NCBI GenBank assembly: GCA_030656015.1
Contig: JAUSNX010000001.1
Span: forward strand, 62,001 to 126,000
From: Methanobacteriaceae archaeon
Lineage (GTDB): Archaea > Methanobacteriota > Methanobacteria > Methanobacteriales > Methanobacteriaceae
Reading direction: 5' to 3'
DNA length: 64,000 nucleotides
A program made the translations under genes and the position numbers. Positions 1 to 9,370 of this stretch are shown here, one piece after another (position 1 is the first letter of the stretch; every line of letters starts with the position of its first letter). The notes below the pieces were generated by a model, which ran no database searches, was not told the origin of the DNA, and saw only the letters and a list, made by a program, of their open reading frames with translations.

Positions 1-1864
1 GATTGAAATACAAAAACAATACTATTCGCTACACGGCTTGTAGTAGCTAAAATAAGACCATATTGGGATTGAAATTAAATAATGGTAGGTATGCTTGGTT
101 TTCTACACTAAGCTAAAATAAGACCATATTGGGATTGAAATCAAGGTTATCTGCATAATTTGGGGTTACTGCATTCCTGCTAAAATAAGACCATATTGGG
201 ATTGAAATCTGATTTAGCTTATGCTACTGATGAATCTGATAGTAGCTAAAATAAGACCATATTGGGATTGAAATATATGCGGTGGGGTCTGATTCATCAG
301 TGGGGGTGTTGCTAAAATAAGACCATATTGGGATTGAAATGATAATGCTGTGATTATTGGTGGTGGTGTTGAGGTTGCTAAAATAAGACCATATTGGGAT
401 TGAAATATCAAAGAGGGGTGGTTCTGCAATTGTTAGGGGGAGGGCTAAAATAAGACCATATTGGGATTGAAATAAAATTACGGTGGATTGCTCAGGATTT
501 ATTAAAGCAGCTAAAATAAGACCATATTGGGATTGAAATTTAGAAGATTATCCTAAATAAATTATTTTTTTTATAGCTAAAATAAGACCATATTGGGATT
601 GAAATGTACACAGGTTATCAATGTCACAGTATTCAGGGATTGCTAAAATAAGACCATATTGGGATTGAAATAATACATTGCCATAGCAGTTATAGTTGGG
701 ATTCTAGCTAAAATAAGACCATATTGGGATTGAAATACGGATATGATATTCATACCTGGAATGGAGTACACCGCTAAAATAAGACCATATTGGGATTGAA
801 ATAGACGAACCGGGAAAACAAAATCAGCAGTTAAAAAAGCTAAAATAAGACCATATTGGGATTGAAATACCTAACCACCTCCGCAGTAACAACACTATAC
901 GCAGCTAAAATAAGACCATATTGGGATTGAAATATAACCAACACAGCCTTCCCTTCTTCAAGAGTACAAGGCTAAAATAAGACCATATTGGGATTGAAAT
1001 CTTGCAGTGAGTATAGTTGATAAACCTGCAATGGAAGGCTAAAATAAGACCATATTGGGATTGAAATCCAGCTGCACCTTCGGCGGCTTTCCCTGTTTCT
1101 TTGCTAAAATAAGACCATATTGGGATTGAAATCGAAGAGACGCAACAAACTTATACAACTGATTTTCGCTAAAATAAGACCATATTGGGATTGAAATCAA
1201 ATTAGGCATTGATGATTATCCCTGTTCTTAACCTGCTAAAATAAGACCATATTGGGATTGAAATTAAATAAGGAGGTCACAAATACTACATTCTCTTCGT
1301 AGCTAAAATAAGACCATATTGGGATTGAAATAGGTTTACGATTTCGATTAGTATAATTACATCCTTGCTAAAATAAGACCATATTGGGATTGAAATAATT
1401 AATACTTTATATTATATATTATGTGATATTTATGCTAAAATAAGACCATATTGGGATTGAAATACTACTACAACGAGTCCATGTATTTGAATAAGCCGTC
1501 GCTAAAATAAGACCATATTGGGATTGAAATATACTTCTCTGGTTAGTTTGAATGATCACGGTAATGGCTAAAATAAGACCATATTGGGATTGAAATAGAT
1601 TCAGAGCCAGTATTACCAAAATCAGATAATGCTGCTAAAATAAGACCATATTGGGATTGAAATATGTTAGAATATAATAATTTAAATTCTGATGTAAGAG
1701 CTAAAATAAGACCATATTGGGATTGAAATACCGACTTATAGTGTGGATATGAGTACTCCAACGGCGAGCTAAAATAAGACCATATTGGGATTGAAATGAA
1801 CAAAACGCCCTCATGGATGCTAAACGGAAGGCCCGCTAAAATAAGACCATATTGGGATTGAAAT

Positions 1865-1968
1865 TAACCAGAACCTTTTAAATTAACTCCACTTATTTGA
1901 GGCTAAAATAAGACCATATTGGGATTGAAATTAACCAGAACCTTTTAAATTAACTCCACTTATTTGAG
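1865..1968 (+). repeat. Duplicated CRISPR spacer
   Basis: The 37-bp spacers at 1865-1901 and 1932-1968 are identical base for base. They begin TAACCAGAACC and end CTTATTTGAG. Together with the repeat between them they form a 67-bp tandem duplication near the oldest end of the array. This suggests recombination or replication slippage rather than a second acquisition. Confidence 0.95.
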
Positions 1969-2032
1969 GCTAAAATAAGACCATATTGGGATTGAAATAA
2001 GAATCCAATGAAGCTTATCAAGAATTTTGGGC

Positions 2033-2062
2033 GACTAAAATTCTCCATATCAAACTCATTTT
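2033..2062 (+). repeat. Degenerate terminal CRISPR repeat
   Basis: After the last spacer (1999-2032) the sequence keeps CTAAAAT and CCATAT of the repeat but has lost the middle and the GGGATTGAAAT end. Decayed last repeats mark the trailer side of arrays, so this fixes the orientation of the array. Confidence 0.6.
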
Positions 2063-2259
2063 TTAGAAGGGATTAATTTTTACGTTTCTCAAAAAGAGCC
2101 CATCTTTCAGGGTATTTTTTAGAGATAAAAAATAAAATTAACCTTATTAATTTAAGTCGGAAAATATTGCTTCTTTTATCCATGATCTAAGTTTCATGTA
2201 TATTCAAATATTAAGAACAGTTATATTAATTATAATGGTTTCTTATCGGGGGTGTTTAG

Positions 2260-3018
2260 ATTAAATATAAATGGATATCATTATTTCTAATACTTACTCT
2301 TTCATTAGGTTTAAATTCAGAATGTTTAGCTGCATCAGGGAATTTCACTTCTACACAAAATAGTGAAAATTTTATCATAGGCTATTATATAAACCCCAAT
2401 GCTACACCCCTATCAGAAATCAATTTCAGCACCTTAAAAAGCGCCGGAATAACAGATATATATGTTTTAGTAAAAAATAATAATTACAAATCCGTACTAT
2501 CAGAAGCAAAAAAGAAAGCTGATACTGCGGGAATAAAGACCCACGCATGGGTATATCCTGGGTTCAGTTATGCCTCACAAGTTGCTCAGATGAATATAGG
2601 GGTTCAATTAGATGTGGAAACATATAATATGCCCGCATATCTTTTAGAAATTATACAGATGAGATTGGCCACTATAGGCGAAACATTCTCCATCACGGTT
2701 AAACCTGACGGATGGGATGGAAATCAAAATTATTATCTAATAGCACCTTTATGTGACTACATAGTCCCTCAACTCTATGTAGGTGAGTATGATCTGGGAA
2801 TAGCTGGTTTAACAAAAAAGGTTAAAAAATATAATCAAATTTTCAATTTCATTTTCCCTGATAAAATTGTAGCCGGACTTGAAACTTACCAATCCGATGA
2901 AAATCCTACTCCTAAAAATGCAAGTACCATATCTGCGGAAATCAAAGCTGTAAAACCATATACGCATGGAGTAATCCTATTCCGGTACGGATTATCTAAC
3001 TTCAATGGTGTAGAATAA
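2260..3018 (+). CDS. Secreted TIM-barrel-like (glycoside hydrolase-like) protein, probable ATT start
   Basis: The frame is open from just after the TAG at 2257-2259 to 3018, giving about 252 residues. Its first residues, (M)[16 protein letters not shown], form a clean Sec signal peptide with a cleavage-like LAA near residue 25. Without this part the only ATG (2590) would leave a 142-residue fragment lacking the export signal. A ribosome site GGGGGTG (2249-2255) lies just before an ATT at 2260, so I place the start there. Mature segments such as [20 protein letters not shown] and DYIVPQLY look like strands of a TIM-barrel hydrolase, but this is pattern resemblance only. It reads away from the CRISPR array. 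Alternatively it is a pseudogene whose start codon mutated. Confidence 0.6.
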   Translation: MKYKWISLFLILTLSLGLNSECLAASGNFTSTQNSENFIIGYYINPNATPLSEINFSTLKSAGITDIYVLVKNNNYKSVLSEAKKKADTAGIKTHAWVYPGFSYASQVAQMNIGVQLDVETYNMPAYLLEIIQMRLATIGETFSITVKPDGWDGNQNYYLIAPLCDYIVPQLYVGEYDLGIAGLTKKVKKYNQIFNFIFPDKIVAGLETYQSDENPTPKNASTISAEIKAVKPYTHGVILFRYGLSNFNGVE

Positions 3019-3349
3019 ATTGACTGGTAGATTTGTTAAAATGATTAATAATTACAATAAAATCATTTTAAGACCCAAAAAAAACAAGAAAACACTCAGT
3101 TATAATGATTGTAACATAGTTTTTAATTAATTAAAATATTTTTTTTATTTTTTTAAATAAACTTTTAAAACTTTGTTGTAAATAATATAAATTATGGAAA
3201 TAGTTCATTTTAGAGAATACTCATTTTAAATAAAATAAGAATAAAAACAATTTTTTATTAAAAATACGTTAAATTTCATGTAATTTATACATAAATGTAT
3301 GTTATAGTACTGAAAAATTGCTAAAAATTAAATTGAAATAAATTTTTTT
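3019..3349. other. Intergenic region between convergent genes
   Basis: Very AT-rich, with T-rich stretches on both strands that could end both converging transcripts. No ORF with a credible start, hairpin or repeat was recognised. Confidence 0.5.
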
Positions 3350-4693
3350 TCAATACTTCTCCAGGAGTAACTCCAATTCTTTTTCAGGTGATAACTTGAG
3401 TAATGACTCATATTCAACATTTTTAACAGCTAAGTAGGATTTTGAAAGTTCTTTACCCATAGCATTTAATAATACATCATTTTTTCCTAAATTATCCAGT
3501 GTTTCACCCATATTATCTGGAAGTGGTTCAATACCCAATTCATTTCTTTCATCAGAAGATAATATGCTTGGATCTATTTGAACAGGTTTTGTTAGTTCCA
3601 TATCTTTTCGGATACCATCCATTCCCGCAGCAATAACCACACCGAGTGCCAGGTAAGGATTGGATGAAGCATCGACCGTTTTCAATTCAAAGTGTAAAAT
3701 ATTTCCATTATCTTCTCTTATGACTCTGATGGCTGCCTCGCGGTTGTTAAAACCCCAAACTCGGAAGGCCCCAGCCCACATCTTTGGACGGATTCTAAGA
3801 TAGGATCTTGGTATGGGTGTGGTAATGGCCATTAATGCTGGCAGATGGTGCAATATTCCCGCAATGAACTGCTGGGATACTTTAGAAAGGCCATATTTAT
3901 CTTCAGAGTCGTGTAAAATATTATTCTGATCTTTCCACAGACTAAAATGAATGTGACAACCACTGCTTGCAGCATTGGGAAATATGTTAGGTAGAAAAGA
4001 TGCTAGAAGCCCATATTTCAGAGATATGGCTTTTATAGTTTCCCGAAATACAATTTGGTTATCGGCAGATTGAAGGACATTATCATATCCAATAGTTATT
4101 TCATGCTGTCCTGGACCCGATTCAGGATAATATTGTTCCACATTGATGTTCTGGGCAATTAAAGATTTAACAATTTCACCAATAACATCTAATCTTTGAT
4201 CCATGGAATAAGTTGAAGCAAAAGGAGTAAAATCCGATGGTTCATAATCTTTATAATTTTCACCTGTTTTAAGGAGGTAAAATTCGTTTTCAAAGGCAGA
4301 TTTAATTTTTAAGCCCTCCTCTTGAGCATCAGAAATCATCCTTTTGAGAAATCCGCGTGGACAATTATCCCAAACTTCGCCATTTTTGACCATATCCCCT
4401 ATAACTCTGGAATGTCCTGGAGCATATGGTATATTAGTTAAAGTAGATAAATCTCCTTTTAATGTTATTTCACCCACTGGATCCAGGCCAGAACCATCCA
4501 CTACACCATCATAAATCACAGGAACACCCTGCTGGGCACGAGAAATTCCAACTGAAAGTTCACTATCTGAATTCATATTTTTCAGAGTGTTTATATGCAA
4601 GGCCTTAGCCCGGATAATATTAGCATTATCACACCATAAGACACGTATAAACTGAGTTTTTGAATTCAATAATTTGCTTTTTATTTCATTCAT
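3350..4693 (-). CDS. Glutamine synthetase family protein
   Basis: 447 residues, the usual length of a type I-like glutamine synthetase family member. The N-terminal beta-grasp region is followed by the catalytic domain with family motifs: ENEFYLL (about 134-140), a Glu/Gly-rich ESGPGQHEI metal-binding segment, GCHIHFSLW (about 244-252) and NPYLALG (about 341-347). Such enzymes join an amine or ammonia to the gamma-carboxyl of glutamate using ATP. Whether this one makes glutamine or a gamma-glutamyl amine cannot be decided here; it may be a second, non-classical copy, because I see no GlnK or GlnR-type neighbour. It is a single gene, convergent with the upstream secreted protein and divergent from the pilin-like gene. 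ATG start at 4693. Confidence 0.85.
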   Translation of the reverse strand: MNEIKSKLLNSKTQFIRVLWCDNANIIRAKALHINTLKNMNSDSELSVGISRAQQGVPVIYDGVVDGSGLDPVGEITLKGDLSTLTNIPYAPGHSRVIGDMVKNGEVWDNCPRGFLKRMISDAQEEGLKIKSAFENEFYLLKTGENYKDYEPSDFTPFASTYSMDQRLDVIGEIVKSLIAQNINVEQYYPESGPGQHEITIGYDNVLQSADNQIVFRETIKAISLKYGLLASFLPNIFPNAASSGCHIHFSLWKDQNNILHDSEDKYGLSKVSQQFIAGILHHLPALMAITTPIPRSYLRIRPKMWAGAFRVWGFNNREAAIRVIREDNGNILHFELKTVDASSNPYLALGVVIAAGMDGIRKDMELTKPVQIDPSILSSDERNELGIEPLPDNMGETLDNLGKNDVLLNAMGKELSKSYLAVKNVEYESLLKLSPEKELELLLEKY

Positions 4694-4834
4694 AATTTCA
4701 CCCTAGATGAATAGGATTTCTTTGTTAATTATTAAATTATTTATATGAATTATGCTATATATTATTATTAGATAAAGAAGGAGCATATTAAATAAAAATC
4801 ATTTATACAGTTATAATATTTCTACAAATTAATA

Positions 4835-4866
<32 letters not shown>

Positions 4867-4881
4867 ATTGGAAGTGCAAAT

Positions 4882-5451
4882 ATCTTTTTAAAAGATTTAA
4901 AAGGACAAGGCGGTGCAGAATACCTGCTACTAATTGGTGGAGTTATAATTGTTGCTATAGCTGCCATAAGTTTATATCAAAGCTATTTTGATATTAACTC
5001 CAATAATGAAACAGCAGATGTTAAAATAAATATAACTAGTATTGGAACTCCATATGCATTAAAAGCAGTATACGAAGTCAATGATACTACTAATGGTAAT
5101 AATGTAATTAGTGGTGGATATAAATCTTTTTTTTATCTTAATAAGGGTCAAACAAAATCTATAAATTTAGGAAAAATGAATTCGGGCACTAGCTTTGTGG
5201 TTCTAGTGGGTGTTGGAAATCCAGACAAAGCACCACAAGATTTACCTGGTTCTGATTGGACCGGCAAAAATAGGTGGGTTCTGGTTACTGTAAGTATTGG
5301 AGATAAGGTAACTTCTTGGCAAGTTGCAGGACCTTATAATTGGCACAATAATCCATCCGGAGCAGTTATAAAATCATTTACTATTCCTGGAGGTAGTGGA
5401 ACTGGTTTAAATTATACCGAGGACACATCCAAAGTTCGATCATCTACTTAG
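4882..5451 (+). CDS. Class III signal peptide (pilin-like) protein, probable ATC start
   Basis: The frame gives about 189 residues starting (M)FLKDLKGQGGAEYLLLIGG, a textbook archaeal class III signal peptide: short lysine-containing leader, processing site before QGGAEYLLL, then a hydrophobic helix. Such proteins are cut by the prepilin peptidase EppA or PibD and assembled as pilins or small surface proteins. The remainder is a polar domain of about 150 residues with no motif I recognise. No ATG, GTG or TTG exists in frame before 5176. A GGAAGTG ribosome-site-like block (4870-4876) precedes ATC at 4882, so I take that as the start; a start at ATT 4867 or a broken start are alternatives. It lies directly downstream of the (ATT)9 tract. 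Confidence 0.6.
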   Translation: MFLKDLKGQGGAEYLLLIGGVIIVAIAAISLYQSYFDINSNNETADVKINITSIGTPYALKAVYEVNDTTNGNNVISGGYKSFFYLNKGQTKSINLGKMNSGTSFVVLVGVGNPDKAPQDLPGSDWTGKNRWVLVTVSIGDKVTSWQVAGPYNWHNNPSGAVIKSFTIPGGSGTGLNYTEDTSKVRSST

Positions 5452-5587
5452 AAATAATATTATACTTTATTTATACTTTATTTTTTAGACCATTTTGCAA
5501 TTAAAATAAGTCTTAAAATAATTTTTTTAAAAAAAAAATATATTATAATAATTTATCAACCTATAAATCTATAATATAATTGATAAA

Positions 5588-6241
5588 ATGCAGATACTAA
5601 AAAAATATTCCATCCAACCAAATAATACTCATCTCTATGAGTTGGCCTTTCTCCATGAGTCATATTCTAATGAAAATGGCCTTAATGAATGTTATGACAG
5701 ATTAGAATTTTTAGGGGATGCCGTTCTGGATTTAGTGGTATCAGAATTTTTATATAATATGGATTCTACTTTAAATGAAGGTGATTTAACCCGTAAACGT
5801 GCTAATTATGTCTGTAAAAAAGCACTTTACACTTATTCCATGGAATTAGGGCTGGATAAGTACATAAAACGGGGTGTGGGGGAACAATTAAGTCAAAGAG
5901 AAATTAATTCCATTATCAGTGATGTATTTGAATCATTTATTGGAGCATTGTATCTGGATCAGGGCCTGGATATTGTTAAAGAATTTCTCTCTAAAACCGT
6001 CATTCCACATATAGAAAACAAGGACATATTTTTTTATGATTATAAGTCCGAATTAAAGCAATTATGTGATAAAAAAGATTTTAAACTGAGTTATGAACTA
6101 ATTAAAGAAGAAGGTCGTCCCCACGATAAAACATTCACTATGGACGCCATAATTAATGGTAAAAGCTACGGATTAAGTAGTGGTGGGAGTAAAAAAGAAG
6201 CAGAACAAAATGCTGCTAAGATTGCTTTAGATAAACTTTAA
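5588..6241 (+). CDS. rnc: Ribonuclease III
   Basis: 217 residues, close to bacterial RNase III length. The signature [14 protein letters not shown] (about 37-50) carries the first acidic cluster, and [14 protein letters not shown] (about 117-130) carries the second Asp/Glu pair, so all metal-binding positions appear present. A double-stranded RNA-binding domain follows at about 150-217, ending in the [15 protein letters not shown] helix. The enzyme cleaves double-stranded RNA as a homodimer. RNase III is uncommon in archaea, so transfer from bacteria is plausible, though base use matches the surroundings. No operon partner: neighbours are spaced by more than 130 bp. Confidence 0.93.
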   Translation: MQILKKYSIQPNNTHLYELAFLHESYSNENGLNECYDRLEFLGDAVLDLVVSEFLYNMDSTLNEGDLTRKRANYVCKKALYTYSMELGLDKYIKRGVGEQLSQREINSIISDVFESFIGALYLDQGLDIVKEFLSKTVIPHIENKDIFFYDYKSELKQLCDKKDFKLSYELIKEEGRPHDKTFTMDAIINGKSYGLSSGGSKKEAEQNAAKIALDKL

Positions 6242-6493
6242 ACTATTTATTTTAAATATTTCACCTTAAATACATAAAGAATTCATCATGACTTTTAAAT
6301 GCCAGTTATGATTCAAATTATTCAATTTAAATATAAAAATGCCTAAAATTAAAATAAAATTCTTTACTTACCATCTGCGCTCCTAAAGTCGTGCTTATAA
6401 TTTTTGTTTTAAAATAATATAGAAATAAATTTATGTTATTAACATCAATATATTATTAATAAAATACATTACAATTTTCACGGGGGTGAAAAA

Positions 6494-6835
6494 ATGGGAG
6501 ATGTGAAAGTAGTTAAAGCATTGCCAGTAATGTCCTTTGCCTCAATTATATCAGTGATTTCTTTAATTTTGTCATTCATTGCAGGGATCATTTATTTTAT
6601 TGTTGGATATGCTGCATTATACAGCGTGAGTACTTATCTTATAGCATTAGATAGTAATACAACAGCTGTGGTAAACTCAGTTTCTGGTTCTATTGCTTCT
6701 ATGGGAGCCTTATATCTCATAGTAATTTGGCCTATTACTGCATTTATTATGACCTTTATAGGCGCAGCTATAGTGGCTTTACTATACAATGCATTAGCAC
6801 CACACGTAGGTGGCATTAAGCTAGAAATTGAATAA
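6494..6835 (+). CDS. Small membrane protein (DUF3566-like)
   Basis: 113 residues with two or three hydrophobic helices (about 15-45, 68-100) and the C-terminal signature YNALAPHVGGIKLEIE. That ending and size resemble the DUF3566 transmembrane family as I remember it, but the match is by eye. The start is well supported by GGGGGTG at 6482-6488 a few bases before ATG. It is monocistronic, with an AT-rich promoter region before it. Function unknown. Confidence 0.7.
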   Translation: MGDVKVVKALPVMSFASIISVISLILSFIAGIIYFIVGYAALYSVSTYLIALDSNTTAVVNSVSGSIASMGALYLIVIWPITAFIMTFIGAAIVALLYNALAPHVGGIKLEIE

Positions 6836-7014
6836 ATAAATTCTTTTTTCTTTTTTTAATTATTATAACTTATAGAATAGATCTTATTTTAAAAAGTTCT
6901 TGATTTTCAAAAAATATTATAGAAAATTATTGAAATTTATTTTTATCCACAATTCCATTTAAGGGAACAAAATGAAAAAATATCAATACTAGATATGACA
7001 ATATGATAATAATG

Positions 7015-7764
7015 GCCAATCATAAAGTTCTCTCAGCAGAGGATAGTAAAGATTTCGTGAAGACGACTTCTTTTTATGAATTATGTGACAAATTAAAAAG
7101 TTTAAAAACATCAAAAGGACGATTCGTCCATGTTTTAGGCACACCAGGCACAGGTAAATCCGCTAATATATACCAGGCCCTTTCGCTATTGGATATTAAT
7201 GTTTATGATGCTTTTTTATTCATAGATATTGATTCAAAACCTAATGAAGTATATAAAATATTTTGGAAGACTATTAAAGAGGATATGGGAGCAAAATCCA
7301 AAAAAGAGGTTTATAAAAAAGCTTCAGAATATAATTTGGTACTATTTGCCGATCCATTCCTGGATTCGGAATATATTGATCCCCACAAAGTAGGCCTGGG
7401 GCTATGGACTGAAAATAACGGGCCTAGCACATTTCCATTTTATTTTAGGATATTATATGAATATTTTAAACATTACAAGTACTTAAAAGATGTTAATGTG
7501 GTTACTCAGACCTCATGGGTACTAAAATTTCATGGAGTAAGATATGATATTCTTACTGACTTCCATTTAATATCAAAAATCTTGGTTTTCTTCTTAAAAC
7601 TTTTTTTTGACGTGGTTGTTGTATCCTATAGCAAAGAAGAAATGATTAAAATTGTGAAAACTTATTACAGTTTTTTGAGTGATGATAAAATAGATATTTA
7701 TATTAAAAAATATGGTAATAGGCCTCGATTCATTTTAAAGGCTCTGGAAAAAGAGTTTAAATAG
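7015..7764 (+). CDS. P-loop ATPase of unknown role
   Basis: About 249 residues. A Walker A motif GTPGTGKSAN sits near residue 43, followed by a segment with a hydrophobic FLFIDID strand and, late, a hydrophobic FFLKLFFDVVVVS strand. No transmembrane segment, DNA-binding motif or recognised partner domain is visible. The overall look is of a STAND/AAA-like nucleoside triphosphatase conserved in methanobacteria. Start chosen at ATG 7015; ATG 7003, four codons earlier, is possible. It converges with the ATP-cone gene. Function not assigned. Confidence 0.7.
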   Translation, partial: ANHKVLSAEDSKDFVKTTSFYELCDKLKSLKTSKGRFVHVLGTPGTGKSANIYQALSLLDINVYDAFLFIDIDSKPNEVYKIFWKTIKEDMGAKSKKEVYKKASEYNLVLFADPFLDSEYIDPHKVGLGLWTENNGPSTFPFYFRILYEYFKHYKYLKDVNVVTQTSWVLKFHGVRYDILTDFHLISKILVFFLKLFFDVVVVSYSKEEMIKIVKTYYSFLSDDKIDIYIKKYGNRPRFILKALEKEFK

Positions 7765-7788
7765 GATTAGCAATTATATTTTATTACA

Positions 7789-8067
7789 TCATCTTTTTTT
7801 AAATTTATTATCAAATATTCGCCATGATTTAGCAATATACGGCTCACATTTATCCAATTCAGTTAATATACACATTTTAATAGTGTCTGTTTTTAATTCT
7901 GTTTTTCCATCAATTTGTTCTTTAATATTATAGTATACTTCCTCAATTATGTCTACTTTTTCTTCAGGAGTATATCCCGCATCAATGGCCGCCTTTTGAA
8001 GAGCATTTTTTATTTTTGTAGGTTCATATGGTTCAGTTTCTCCTTTTCTTTTTATTACATGTTCCAT
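7789..8067 (-). CDS. Stand-alone ATP-cone domain protein
   Basis: 92 residues, nearly all of it one ATP-cone: MEHVIKRKGETEPYEPTKI opens the domain and is followed by the helical part ending EPYIAKSWRIFDNKF. ATP-cones bind ATP or dATP and normally sit on ribonucleotide reductases or on the repressor NrdR. Here there is no zinc ribbon and no reductase domain, so it may be a free regulatory subunit. The start is ATG 8067, because GGGTGAT lies just upstream of it; the ATG at 8079 contains that ribosome site and is unlikely. Confidence 0.85.
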   Translation of the reverse strand: MEHVIKRKGETEPYEPTKIKNALQKAAIDAGYTPEEKVDIIEEVYYNIKEQIDGKTELKTDTIKMCILTELDKCEPYIAKSWRIFDNKFKKR

Positions 8068-8274
8068 CAAATCACCCATTTAGTAGTTTATAATAATTTT
8101 ATATATCTTATTTCATAAATTTTTTATTAAAAATTTTTTCTATTTTTAATAACTAAAAATTTGAATAATTTTCTAAAGAAAAAATAAGAAAAAAATTTGT
8201 TAATTTATTCTTTAAAAGCATTATCCACATGGTTAAAACTTAACAGAGTTATTATAAACTTTATATAATAGTTT

Positions 8275-8288
8275 TGAATATATATTCA
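8275..8288. promoter_or_regulatory. Perfect 14-bp palindrome, operator candidate upstream of NifX-like gene
   Basis: TGAATATATATTCA is its own reverse complement. It lies 8-15 bp downstream of a TATA-like box (TTTATATA, about 8260-8267), around the expected transcription start, a typical archaeal repressor position. The same 14 bases recur at 8745-8758 in front of the next gene. Confidence 0.6.
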
Positions 8289-8319
8289 TAACAGTATATT
8301 TGTGAAGGAGGGATGATTT

Positions 8320-8682
8320 TTGAAAATTATAATAGCATCTAATGGACGGGATTTAAGCTCCGAAGTGAGCCCCATATTTGGAAGAAGCCATGATTTCATA
8401 AGTTTCACTTTGAATGATGGTGAAATAAATGATATCATTGCTAGTGAAAACCCGGTGCGATCCGAAAAAGGTGCTGGAAGCCTGGCATCAAATTATTTAG
8501 CAGATAATGATGTAGACGTGCTAATAACTGGAAAATTAGGAAATGTATCATTCCATGTTTTAAGAAATGCCGGAATAAAAGTTTATAAAAGCATACCTGG
8601 AACTGTGGAGAAAAATATCGAAATGTTTAAGGAAGACAAATTAATGGAAATAAGTACATTACAAGGTGGTTTTCCAAAATAA
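8320..8682 (+). CDS. NifX/NifB-C-terminal-like metal-cluster-binding protein
   Basis: 120 residues forming a single dinitrogenase iron-molybdenum cofactor-type domain: MKIIIASNGRDLSSEVSPIFG at the N-terminus, then a Gly-rich KGAGSLASNYLAD segment and VDVLITGKLG. Proteins of this class (the MTH1175 group) bind Fe-S or FeMo-type clusters and act as cluster carriers. It starts with TTG at 8320, supported by GGAGGGATGAT directly upstream. It sits next to a DUF134 regulator and AtwA, a grouping suggesting metal-cluster or redox handling linked to methyl-coenzyme M reductase activation. Likely controlled through the palindrome at 8275. Confidence 0.85.
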   Translation: MKIIIASNGRDLSSEVSPIFGRSHDFISFTLNDGEINDIIASENPVRSEKGAGSLASNYLADNDVDVLITGKLGNVSFHVLRNAGIKVYKSIPGTVEKNIEMFKEDKLMEISTLQGGFPK

Positions 8683-8744
8683 CTCTTCTCATTTAAAGAA
8701 TTTTAAATTTAAAAATTTAAATTAATAAAATTTATATCCCGATT

Positions 8745-8758
8745 TGAATATATATTCA
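8745..8758. promoter_or_regulatory. Second copy of the 14-bp palindrome, at the DUF134 gene start
   Basis: Identical TGAATATATATTCA ends three bases before the ATG at 8762. A TATA-like TTTATAT (8731-8737) would place the transcription start near 8757-8763, so the mRNA may be leaderless and the palindrome would cover the start point. This fits autoregulation by the downstream helix-turn-helix protein. Confidence 0.55.
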
Positions 8759-8761
8759 CTC

Positions 8762-9358
8762 ATGTCCAGGCCTAGAAGAATTAGGAAAATAAGGGATGAA
8801 CCTAAAATTCGTTGTTTTAAACCAGACAGTGATAATATTGGCTCAGTTGATCCAATAGAAATTAATCTAGATGAATTTGAATCAATAAGATTGAGAGATT
8901 ATCACGATATTCAACAAAAAATGTCGGCAGAGATGATGGGTATATCCCAACCAACATTTCACAGAACATTATCCTCCGCGCGGAAAAAAATAGCTAAGGC
9001 CTTAATTGAGGGAAATACGATAATTATCACAGGGGATGAATTCATGACAGGAAAAAATAATTATAAATGCAATGTTTGTGAATTTGAATGGAATAGTCCT
9101 AATAAATTGTATGATAAATGTCCCGATTGTAAATCAGAAGATATTACGCTGACTAAAGAAGAAATAATATCAAAAAATGAAGATAATTCCATAGTTCAGC
9201 GAAGATCTTATGGTGGTCCGGGCTTGGGAGCTGGTCCCCCTAAAGTCTGTAAATGTCCAAATTGCGGATATGAATCTCCAAAAATACGTGCTGTGCCATG
9301 TAGAAATACTAAATGTCCTGAATGCGAAACACTACTTTGTGGTGCAGACAAATCCTGA
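8762..9358 (+). CDS. DUF134 helix-turn-helix protein with zinc ribbons
   Basis: 198 residues. The N-terminus MSRPRRIRKIRDEPKIRCF with IEINLDEFESIRLRDY and the helix-turn-helix QKMSAEMMGISQPTFHRTLS are characteristic of DUF134 proteins, whose DNA-binding part resembles sigma region 4. It continues with two Cys clusters: CNVCEF with CPDC, and CKCPNCGY with CRNTKCPEC, plus a Gly/Pro-rich GGPGLGAGPP linker. The zinc ribbons could sense metal or redox state. TTG 8744 would extend the frame, but it lies inside the palindrome, so ATG 8762 is preferred. The gene stops 12 bp before the AtwA start, so the two are likely co-transcribed. Confidence 0.85.
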   Translation: MSRPRRIRKIRDEPKIRCFKPDSDNIGSVDPIEINLDEFESIRLRDYHDIQQKMSAEMMGISQPTFHRTLSSARKKIAKALIEGNTIIITGDEFMTGKNNYKCNVCEFEWNSPNKLYDKCPDCKSEDITLTKEEIISKNEDNSIVQRRSYGGPGLGAGPPKVCKCPNCGYESPKIRAVPCRNTKCPECETLLCGADKS

Positions 9359-9370
9359 ATGGTGATAAAT

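Larger units (their letters stand above)
1..2062 (+). CRISPR. CRISPR array, trailer end (left end truncated)
   Basis: Thirty complete, apparently identical 30-bp repeats and the last nine bases of a thirty-first (1-9) alternate with spacers of 35-38 bp. The repeat begins GCTAAAATAAGACC and ends GGGATTGAAAT. The ATTGAAA-type 3' end is the usual 8-nt crRNA 5' handle of archaeal type I-B/III systems, so transcription should run left to right. The degenerate last repeat on the right agrees with that end being the trailer, which places the leader and cas genes off the left edge. No cas gene lies in the window. The repeat resembles the Methanothermobacter repeat as I recall it. Repeat starts include 46, 112, 179, 245, 311, 971, 1501, 1902 and 1969. 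Confidence 0.98.

Noticed and set aside
214-1803. Reverse-strand open frames across the CRISPR array with repeated FQSQYGLILA peptides
   Set aside because: They are translations of the identical CRISPR repeats. The recurring peptide is the repeat itself and spacers contribute random residues.
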